In this document: in pieces, positions 1 to 7,925 of the stretch | Layout: each line of letters starts with the position of its first letter | Position numbering within the stretch: the stretch's first letter is position 1 | Assembly (NCBI RefSeq): GCF_000002875.2 | Contig: NC_009398.2 | Coordinates: 491,878 to 555,877 of the forward strand | Reading direction: 5' to 3' | Source: Leishmania infantum JPCM5 | Lineage: Eukaryota; Euglenozoa; Kinetoplastea; Trypanosomatida; Trypanosomatidae | DNA length: 64,000 nucleotides | Made by a program: the position numbers and the translations under genes | Notes under the pieces: generated by a model | What the model saw: the letters and a program-made list of their open reading frames with translations, nothing else | What the model was told of the DNA's origin: nothing | Database searches by the model: none

Positions 1-3000
1 TGGAGGAGGCAAACGCGGAGAGGGAGCGTCTGCAGAGCGAGCTGGAGGAGAAGGGCTCGGAGGCGGAGGCCGCCAAGGAGGACAGCGAGGCGCTGCGCGG
101 CCAGCTGGAGGAGACGACCCAGCAGCTGGAGGAGGCGAACGCGGAGAGGGAGCGTCTGCAGAGCGAGCTGGAGGAGAAGGGCTCGGAGGCGGAGGCCGCC
201 AAGGAGGACAACGAGACCCTGCGCGGCCAGCTGGAGGAGACGACCCAGCAGCTGGAGGAGGCAAACGCGGAGAAGGAGCGCCTGCAGAGCGAGCTGGAGG
301 AGAAGGGCTCGGAGGCCGAGGCCGCCAAGGAGGACAACGAGGCGCTGCGCGGCCAGCTGGAGGAGGCGAACGCGGAGAAGGAGCGTCTACAGAGCGAGCT
401 GGAGGAGAAGGGCTCGGAGGCCGAGGCCGCCAAGGAGGACAGCGAGGCGCTGCGCGGCCAGCTGGAGGAGACGACCCAGCAGCTGGAGGAGGCGAACGCG
501 GAGAAGGAGCGCCTACAGAGCGAGCTGGAGGAGAAGGGCTCGGAGGCGGAGGCCGCCAAGGAGGACAGCGAGGCGCTGCGCGGCCAGCTGGAGGAGACGA
601 CCCAGCAGCTGGAGGAGGCGAACGCGGAGAAGGAGCGCCTGCAGAGCGAGCTGGAGGAGAAGGGCTCGGAGGCCGAGGCCGCCAAGGAGGACAACGAGGC
701 GCTGCGCGGCCAGCTGGAGGAGACGACCCAGCAGCTGGAGGAGGCGAACGCGGAGAGGGAGCGTCTGCAGAGCGAGCTGGAGGAGAAGGGCTCGGAGGCC
801 GAGGCCGCCAAGGAGGACAACGAGGCGCTGCGCGGCCAGCTGGAGGAGGCGAACGCGGAGAAGGAGCGCCTGCAGAGCGAGCTGGAGGAGAAGGGCTCGG
901 AGGCCGAGGCCGCCAAGGAGGACAACGAGGCGCTGCGCGGCCAGCTGGAGGAGACGACCCAGCAGCTGGAGGAGGCGAACGCGGAGAACGAGCGCCTGCA
1001 GAGCGAGCTGGAGGAGAAGGGCTCGGAGGCCGCGGCCGCCAAGGAGGACAGCGAGGCGCTGCGCGGCCAGCTGGAGGAGGCGACCCAGCAGCTGGAGGAG
1101 GCGAACGCGGAGAGGGAGCGTCTGCAGAGCGAGCTGGAGGAGAAGGGCTCGGAAGCCGAGGCCGCCAAGGAGGACAACGAGGCGCTGCGCGGCCAGCTGG
1201 AGGAGGCGACCCAGCAGCTGGAGGAGGCGAACGCGGAGAGGGAGCGTCTGCAGAGCGAGCTGGAGGAGAAGGGCTCGGAGGCCGAGGCCGCCAAGGAGGA
1301 CAACGAGACGCTGCGCGGCCAGCTGGAGGAGACGACCCAGCAGCTGGAGGAGGCGAACGCGGAGAAGGAGCGCCTGCAGAGCGAGCTGGAGGAGAAGGGC
1401 TCGGAGGCCGAGGCCGCCAAGGAGGACAACGAGGCGCTGCGCGGCCAGCTGGAGGAGGCGAACGCGGAGAAGGAGCGCCTGCAGAGCGAGCTGGAGGAGA
1501 AGGGCTCGGAGGCCGAGGCCGCCAAGGAGGACAACGAGACGCTGCGCGGCCAGCTGGAGGAGGCGAACGCGGAGAAGGAGCGTCTGCACAGCGAGCTGGA
1601 GGAGAAGGGCTCGGAGGCCGAGGCCGCCAAGGAGGACAACGAGGCGCTGCGCGGCCAGCTGGAGGAGGCGAACGCGGAGAAGGAGCGCCTGCAGAGCGAG
1701 CTGGAGGAGAAGGGCTCGGAGGCCGAGGCCGCCAAGGAGGACAACGAGGCGCTGCGCGGCCAGCTGGAGGAGGCGAACGCGGAGAAGGAGCGTCTGCAGA
1801 GCGAGCTGGAGGAGAAGGGCTCGGAGGCCGCGGCCGCCAAGGAGGACAGCGAGGCGCTGCGCGGCCAGCTGGAGGAGGCGACCCAGCAGCTGGAGGAGGC
1901 GAACGCGGAGAAGGAGCGTCTGCAGAGCGAGCTGGAGGAGAAGGGCTCGGAGGCCGCGGCCGCCAAGAAGGACAACGAGGCGCTGCGCGGCCAGCTGGAG
2001 GAGACGGCCCAGCAGCTGGAGGAGGCGAACGCGGAGAGGGAGCGTCTGCAGAGCGAGCTGGAGGAGAAGGGCTCGGAAGCCGAGGCCGCCAAGGAGGACA
2101 ACGAGGCGCTGCGCGGCCAGCTGGAGGAGGCGAACGCGGAGAAGGAGCGTCTGCAGAGCGAGCTGGAGGAGAAGGGCTCGGAGGCCGAGGCCGCCAAGGA
2201 GGACAACGAGACGCTGCGCGGCCAGCTGGGGGAGGCGAACGCGGAGAAGGAGCGCCTGCAGAGCGAGCTGGAGGAGAAGGGCTCGGAGGCCGAGGCCGCC
2301 AAGGAGGACAGCGAGGCGCTGCGCGGCCAGCTGGAGGAGGCGAACGCGGAGAAGGAGCGCCTACAGAGCGAGCTGGAGGAGAAGGGCTCGGAGGCGGAGG
2401 CCGCCAAGGAGGACAGCGAGGCGCTGCGCGGCCAGCTGGAGGAGGCGAACGCGGAGAAGGAGCGTCTGCAGAGCGAGCTGGAGGAGAAGGGCTCGGAGGC
2501 GGAGGCCGCCAAGGAGGACAGCGAGGCGCTGCGCGGCCAGCTGGAGGAGGCGAACGCGGAGAAGGAGCGTCTGCAGAGCGAGCTGGAGGAGAAGGGCTCG
2601 GAGGCGGAGGCCGCCAAGGAGGACAACGAGGCGCTGCGCGGCCAGCTGGAGGAGGCGAACGCGGAGAAGGAGCGTCTGCAGAGCGAGCTGGAGGAGAAGG
2701 CCTCGGAGGCGGAGGCCGCCAAGGAGGACAGCGAGGCGCTGCGCGACCAGCTGGAGGAGGCGAACGCGGAGAAGGAGCGTCTGCAGAGCGAGCTGGAGGA
2801 GAAGGGCTCGGAGGCGGAGGCCGCCAAGGAGGACAGCGAGGCGCTGCGCGGCCAGCTGGAGGAGACGACCCAGCAGCTGGAGGAGGCGAACGCGGAGAAG
2901 GAGCGCCTGCAGAGCGAGCTGGAGGAGAAGGGCTCGGAGGCCGCGGCCGCCAAGGAGGACAGCGAGGCGCTGCGCGGCCAGCTGGAGGAGGCGAACGCGG

Positions 3001-5276
3001 AGAAGGAGCGTCTGCAGAGCGAGCTGGAGGAGAAGGGCTCGGAGGCGGAGGCCGCCAAGGAGGACAGCGAGGCGCTGCGCGGCCAGCTGGAGGAGACGAC
3101 CCAGCAGCTGGAGGAGGCGAACGCGGAGAAGGAGCGCCTGCAGAGCGAGCTGGAGGAGAAGGGCTCGGAGGCCGAGGCCGCCAAGGAGGACAACGAGGCG
3201 CTGCGCGGCCAGCTGGAGGAGGCGACCCAGCAGCTGGAGGAGGCGAACGCGGAGAAGGAGCGTCTGCAGAGCGAGCTGGAGGAGAAGGGCTCGGAGGCCG
3301 AGGCCGCCAAGGAGGACAACGAGGCGCTGCGCGGCCAGCTGGAGGAGACGACCCAGCAGCTGGAGGAGGCGAACGCGGAGAAGGAGCGCCTGCAGAGCGA
3401 GCTGGAGGAGAAGGGCTCGGAGGCCGAGGCCGCCAAGGAGGACAACGAGGCGCTGCGCGGCCAGCTGGAGGAGACGACCCAGCAGCTGGAGGAGGCGAAC
3501 GCGGAGAAGGAGCGTCTGCAGAGCGAGCTGGAGGAGAAGGGCTCGGAGGCGGAGGCCGCCAAGGAGGACAACGAGGCGCTGCGCGGCCAGCTGGAAGAGA
3601 CGACCCAGCAGCTGGAGGAGGCGAACGCGGAGAAGGAGCGCCTGCAGAGCGAGCTGGAGGAGAAGGGCTCGGAGGCCGAGGCCGCCAAGGAGGACAACGA
3701 GGCGCTGCGCGGCCAGCTGGAGGAGACGACCCAGCAGCTGGAGGAGGCGAACGCGGAGAGGGAGCGTCTGCAGAGCGAGCTGGAGGAGAAGGGCTCGGAG
3801 GCCGAGGCCGCCAAGGAGGACAACGAGGCGCTGCGCGGCCAGCTGGAGGAGGCGACCCAGCAGCTGGAGGAGGCGAACGCGGAGAAGGAGCGTCTGCAGA
3901 GCGAGCTGGAGGAGAAGGGCTCGGAGGCGGAGGCCGCCAAGGAGGACAACGAGGCGCTGCGCGGCCAGCTGGAAGAGACGACCCAGCAGCTGGAGGAGGC
4001 GAACGCGGAGAAGGAGCGCCTGCAGAGCGAGCTGGAGGAGAAGGGCTCGGAGGCCGAGGCCGCCAAGGAGGACAACGAGGCGCTGCGCGGCCAGCTGGAG
4101 GAGACGACCCAGCAGCTGGAGGAGGCGAACGCGGAGAAGGAGCGTCTGCAGAGCGAGCTGGAGGAGAAGGGCTCGGAGGCGGAGGCCGCCAAGGAGGACA
4201 ACGAGGCGCTGCGCGGCCAGCTGGAGGAGACGACCCAGCAGCTGGAGGAGGCGAACGCGGAGAAGGAGCGCCTGCAGAGCGAGCTGGAGGAGAAGGGCTC
4301 GGAGGCCGAGGCCGCCAAGGAGGACAGCGAGGCGCTGCGCGGCCTGGAGGAGACGACCCAGCAGCTGGAGGAGGCGAACGCGGAGAAGGAGCGTCTGCAG
4401 AGCGAGCTGGAGGAGAAGGCCTCGGAGGCCGAGGCCGCCAAGGAGGACAACGAGGCGCTGCGCGGCCAGCTGGAGGAGACGACCCAGCAGCTGGAGGAGG
4501 CGAACGCGGAGAAGGAGCGCCTGCAGAGCGAGCTGGAGGAGAAGGGCTCGGAGGCGGAGGCCGCCAAGGAGGACAACGAGGCGCTGCGCGGCCAGCTGGA
4601 GGAGACGACCCAGCAGCTGGAGGAGGCGAACGCGGAGAAGGAGCGCCTGCAGAGCGAGCTGGAGGAGAAGGGCTCGGAGGCGGAGGCCGCCAAGGAGGAC
4701 AGCGAGGCGCTGCGCGGCCAGCTGGAGGAGGCGAACGCGGAGAAGGAGCGCCTGCAGAGCGAGCTGGAGGAGAAGGGCTCGGAGGCCGAGGCCGCCAAGG
4801 AGGACAGCGAGGCGCTGCGCGGCCAGCTGGAGGAGACGACCCAGCAGCTGGAGGAGGCGAACGCGGAGAAGGAGCGCCTGCAGAGCGAGCTGGAGGAGAA
4901 GGGCTCGGAGGCGGAGGCCGCCAAGGAGGACAACGAGGCGCTGCGCGGCCAGCTGGAGGAGACGACCCAGCAGCTGGAGGAGGCGAACGCGGAGAAGGAG
5001 CGCCTGCAGAGCGAGCTGGAGGAGAAGGGCTCGGAGGCGGAGGCCGCCAAGGAGGACAACGAGGCGCTGCGCGGCCAGCTGGAGGAGACGACCCAGCAGC
5101 TGGAGGAGGCGAACGCGGAGAAGGAGCGCCTGCAGAGCGAGCTGGAGGAGAAGGGCTCGGAGGCGGAGGCCGCCAAGGAGGACAACGAGGCGCTGCGCGG
5201 CCAGCTGGAGGAGACGACCCAGCAGCTGGAGGAGGCGAACGCGGAGAGGGAGCGACTGCGGCGAGCTCTGTCATGT
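1..5276 (+). repeat. Coding tandem array, 44 units of 126 or 105 bp
   Basis: I counted 44 copies of the core around the K(G/A)SEA motif. Between successive cores the spacing is 126 bp (42 residues, 29 cases) or 105 bp (35 residues, 15 cases); the difference is one heptad, LEETTQQ or the LEEATQQ/LEETAQQ variants. One 3-bp deletion near 4342 (GQLEE to GLEE) shortens a single unit. These numbers add up exactly from the first core at 51 to the aligned codon at 5277 in the unique tail. Short units cluster at about 1440-3000. Variation is mostly synonymous (GCC/GCG, CGC/CGT) or S/N, K/R and E/A swaps. Because both lengths are multiples of seven, coiled-coil register is kept whichever unit is gained or lost. 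Confidence 0.95.
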
Positions 5277-5813
5277 GAGAATGCGGAGCGTAGTGCTGCT
5301 GCTGAGTGCTGTAGCGCACTGGAGAGGAAGGTGCAGTTTGTGGTCTCCGACAGGGACTCGTTATCGTTGATTGTTGCGGAGACTGTCAAGGAGAAGTCGT
5401 CGCTGGCGAAGAGGTTGGCAGACGCTGAAGGGAAGTGCGCCCTGCTGAGCGGGGAAGCGGAAGAGCTGCGCGGAAGTTTGCGGGCGTGCGAGGATAAGGT
5501 GCGCGCGGCCGAGGCTGAGCGGAGGCGGCTGTCGGAGGAATTGACGTCCGCGCTGTGGGCGAAGCGGAAGCTCGAAAAGGACAAGGAAAGGCTGAAGGAG
5601 GGCTATGTACAGTCGGAAAAGGAGCGGCGTAAACTGGATGCGCGGTTCGAGGCGAGGAATGAGAGTCATGGGAGCGAGGTGGCAGCGGTGCCGTGTGCGG
5701 CGTCAAAGCAGCCGGTGGAGGGGTGCTTCAGGGCGACTCGCACGGCTCTCAAGGTACTGCGGAATAACGGTGTTGAAGTGGAGGTGCGGGGGGATGAGTT
5801 GGCTGGCGCGTGA
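1..5813 (+). CDS. Kinesin K39-family protein, C-terminal repeat region (5' partial)
   Basis: The reading frame is open from the first base (first full codon at 3) to a TGA at 5811-5813, so at least 1,937 residues are present and the motor domain lies upstream of the window. About 1,750 residues are a near-identical Glu/Ala/Leu-rich tandem repeat, predicted to form one long coiled coil. A unique tail of about 180 residues follows, also heptad-like, ending in a short globular stretch (…VEVEVRGDELAGA). Arrays of this kind are found in Leishmania kinesins related to the K39 antigen; the unit here is 42 or 35 residues, not the 39-residue unit I recall for classical K39. No motor sequence is visible, so the kinesin call rests on the repeat alone. 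The likely role is a microtubule motor whose array acts as an extended rod. A GTG at 5331 is not a start; it is internal. Confidence 0.65.
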   Translation, partial: EEANAERERLQSELEEKGSEAEAAKEDSEALRGQLEETTQQLEEANAERERLQSELEEKGSEAEAAKEDNETLRGQLEETTQQLEEANAEKERLQSELEEKGSEAEAAKEDNEALRGQLEEANAEKERLQSELEEKGSEAEAAKEDSEALRGQLEETTQQLEEANAEKERLQSELEEKGSEAEAAKEDSEALRGQLEETTQQLEEANAEKERLQSELEEKGSEAEAAKEDNEALRGQLEETTQQLEEANAERERLQSELEEKGSEAEAAKEDNEALRGQLEEANAEKERLQSELEEKGSEAEAAKEDNEALRGQLEETTQQLEEANAENERLQSELEEKGSEAAAAKEDSEALRGQLEEATQQLEEANAERERLQSELEEKGSEAEAAKEDNEALRGQLEEATQQLEEANAERERLQSELEEKGSEAEAAKEDNETLRGQLEETTQQLEEANAEKERLQSELEEKGSEAEAAKEDNEALRGQLEEANAEKERLQSELEEKGSEAEAAKEDNETLRGQLEEANAEKERLHSELEEKGSEAEAAKEDNEALRGQLEEANAEKERLQSELEEKGSEAEAAKEDNEALRGQLEEANAEKERLQSELEEKGSEAAAAKEDSEALRGQLEEATQQLEEANAEKERLQSELEEKGSEAAAAKKDNEALRGQLEETAQQLEEANAERERLQSELEEKGSEAEAAKEDNEALRGQLEEANAEKERLQSELEEKGSEAEAAKEDNETLRGQLGEANAEKERLQSELEEKGSEAEAAKEDSEALRGQLEEANAEKERLQSELEEKGSEAEAAKEDSEALRGQLEEANAEKERLQSELEEKGSEAEAAKEDSEALRGQLEEANAEKERLQSELEEKGSEAEAAKEDNEALRGQLEEANAEKERLQSELEEKASEAEAAKEDSEALRDQLEEANAEKERLQSELEEKGSEAEAAKEDSEALRGQLEETTQQLEEANAEKERLQSELEEKGSEAAAAKEDSEALRGQLEEANAEKERLQSELEEKGSEAEAAKEDSEALRGQLEETTQQLEEANAEKERLQSELEEKGSEAEAAKEDNEALRGQLEEATQQLEEANAEKERLQSELEEKGSEAEAAKEDNEALRGQLEETTQQLEEANAEKERLQSELEEKGSEAEAAKEDNEALRGQLEETTQQLEEANAEKERLQSELEEKGSEAEAAKEDNEALRGQLEETTQQLEEANAEKERLQSELEEKGSEAEAAKEDNEALRGQLEETTQQLEEANAERERLQSELEEKGSEAEAAKEDNEALRGQLEEATQQLEEANAEKERLQSELEEKGSEAEAAKEDNEALRGQLEETTQQLEEANAEKERLQSELEEKGSEAEAAKEDNEALRGQLEETTQQLEEANAEKERLQSELEEKGSEAEAAKEDNEALRGQLEETTQQLEEANAEKERLQSELEEKGSEAEAAKEDSEALRGLEETTQQLEEANAEKERLQSELEEKASEAEAAKEDNEALRGQLEETTQQLEEANAEKERLQSELEEKGSEAEAAKEDNEALRGQLEETTQQLEEANAEKERLQSELEEKGSEAEAAKEDSEALRGQLEEANAEKERLQSELEEKGSEAEAAKEDSEALRGQLEETTQQLEEANAEKERLQSELEEKGSEAEAAKEDNEALRGQLEETTQQLEEANAEKERLQSELEEKGSEAEAAKEDNEALRGQLEETTQQLEEANAEKERLQSELEEKGSEAEAAKEDNEALRGQLEETTQQLEEANAERERLRRALSCENAERSAAAECCSALERKVQFVVSDRDSLSLIVAETVKEKSSLAKRLADAEGKCALLSGEAEELRGSLRACEDKVRAAEAERRRLSEELTSALWAKRKLEKDKERLKEGYVQSEKERRKLDARFEARNESHGSEVAAVPCAASKQPVEGCFRATRTALKVLRNNGVEVEVRGDELAGA

Positions 5814-7925
5814 GGCATGTAATGCACGATCTTGCGCTGTCCAGTGTTTGTAGTTCGCATGCTTAAAAGACCGGGGAGGTGAACCTGTCGAACCTCCTGT
5901 CTCCCTTTCAAACTCTCTCTTACTGTGGAGGCGGATACGTAAAGGACAGAGCAAGTGGAGGAGGCCAACGGCGGGGTCGAGGGCGCGGCTGCACCTGAGA
6001 GTAAAGATGCTGTTGTTGTTGTTGCGTGTGCTCGGCCGAGGCACTGCCTGTGCTCAGCTGCACAGGAAACCATAGAATATATATATATATGTACACATAT
6101 GTTTGTTCTTCGGTTTCCGCACATCGACGGACTTCGAAGGAAAGCGCAGCAGATAGGTGGAGCTACGCCGACATACACGCTCACCCACATCCGTGCCTGT
6201 GCGGTTGCGTAGGTGCGTGAATAATGTCCCACTTTTCTGTTGTTTGCTTCCTCGTGTGTTTTCCTTCTCTCTTTGTTTGATCATCGCTAGCATGTTTGTT
6301 TTCGTGTCCCCCCACCCCCGACGGCGGACCGTGGCCTTGAGCGCCGCGACCCTTTTTTCCGTGACGTATTCGGTGCACGCTGCCCTCGTACACATTTTAG
6401 TGTGCTCCGCGATGTTGCACTCTGGAATCTGTTTATCGCCCCGACCCTTTTCGTGCTCTTGCCCTCTCTCTTTCGATATCGGCACTGTATACTGCATAAG
6501 ACAGCGATGAGGTTGAGTCCAGCAGCAGTGCGAAGAAGAACCCCCTCCCCCCCCTCATCCCGGCCTGGCTTGGCTTACGTGGGATGGGTGGTGGCGGATC
6601 GGCTTTCATAATCACTTCTGGCGTCATTGGCGGGTGAGCGAGAGAGATCACCTTGCTCGTAGACGCTCCACCCATCTTCTCTGCGAGGCCGCAGTCTTCG
6701 TGGAGGACGACGCTGCGAGGGTTGAGTGCGCCCTGCAGTTCTCGCTCGGGCTCACACAAACGCCATTTCCGTGTACTACGCATCCACGGACAAAGACGAA
6801 GAGGGGGAGGGAAACTTGGGCGTACGTGGTGCCTGCGAATGGCTCTCGTTGTCTGTCCCTCTCTCATCGCTCATGTTTAGGTGTCTCGTGCGTGCGCGCC
6901 ATGGCCGCTTCTCTTTCATTCATGCACGCCCTCGTTCTCCCCTTCCTTCTTCGCATGTACCTCGCCCTGCTGTCCTCCTCCGCCTCTGTGTTTCTGTGCC
7001 TCTGCCTCTCCTTTCCCATGGCCCTTACCACTGCACATGCGCACTTGCGCACGTCGTACACCCCACTCACCTCAGCGAGCGCCGGTGTACGCAGAGCAGC
7101 TTTGCCAGCCGCATCAACACCACCAACCATCGACGCAGTCCGCGCACGTCAGCACGCCGCGGTGCGTCTCTCTCGGAAAGAGGCCGCTTAGTATTTCGGA
7201 TCTTCTCACGCGCGCAGCACGGGAAACAGAAAGAAACGAGAGAGCCGCACCCACGCACCCCCCCCTCCTCCTCCTCCTCCTCCTCCTCTCCCCCACAGCG
7301 ACAAGGACAACGAGCCAACACGCCCAAGGCACCTTAGAATCGTACGCGCTCTCTGTGTAGCAACACAGCTACAACCCCTTCTTGACACATCTCACACACG
7401 CACACACGCACGCAGACGGAACGGAAAACGCAACTCTTCGCCCTCTTCGCTTCCTCCTCCTTCTCTCTGTGTGTGGGTGTTCCTCTCGTGGCCGCTGTTG
7501 GACGTGAGCCCCTTCACCTTTTTTATACCCGTGCACCTTTGCGGTTGGCGGGCCACATCGAGGAAAGGGCCTTGTATGTCTTGGTGCGTGCGTGCTGCCT
7601 GCGTCACACGGTCGCATGTATCGGGCCTCATCCTTCTCTTGCCCGATTGTGTAGTGCAGCTCCTTTCACGGACCTTGCTTTGCGTGCAGTCGGTTCTGTG
7701 CGGGGGGCTAAGGCCGTAACTGTCTTTTAGTTGCTCTTCCCCACTGCTACCCCTTCCGTGGGGTGGTCTAGGTGCCTTCTACAGCCGCTTGCCCGCTATT
7801 TTTCTTGCTGTGTCTCACTGCACGTGCCAGGGCCGCCGCCTTCGGACCTCTAACCCTCGCGCTAGGAGCTGTTTTACGTGTCCTTTTCATTGCCCGCCGG
7901 TACCTGCTTTTGCCACAACGTCGCA
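5814..7925 (+). other. Intergenic/UTR region between kinesin and dynein chain genes
   Basis: No reading frame here has convincing protein-like composition; the longer ones encode Ser/Pro/Arg/Cys-rich low-complexity sequence typical of trypanosomatid UTRs. It holds an (AT)7 run at 6077-6090 and a CTC-triplet run at about 7262-7290. CT-rich stretches approach the ATG at 7926 and probably carry the trans-splice signal of the next gene. Confidence 0.6.

Noticed and set aside
513..1589. Long antisense open frame of 358 codons, Leu/Arg/Gln-rich and repetitive
   Set aside because: It is the exact complement of the kinesin repeat array; openness follows from the repeat on the other strand.
1..5276. 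CRISPR-like or satellite DNA array
   Set aside because: The repeats are in-frame, protein-coding, contiguous without spacers, and vary mostly at synonymous sites.
5331..5813. Separate small gene of 160 codons after the repeat array
   Set aside because: It begins at a GTG inside the uninterrupted kinesin frame; it is the tail of that protein.
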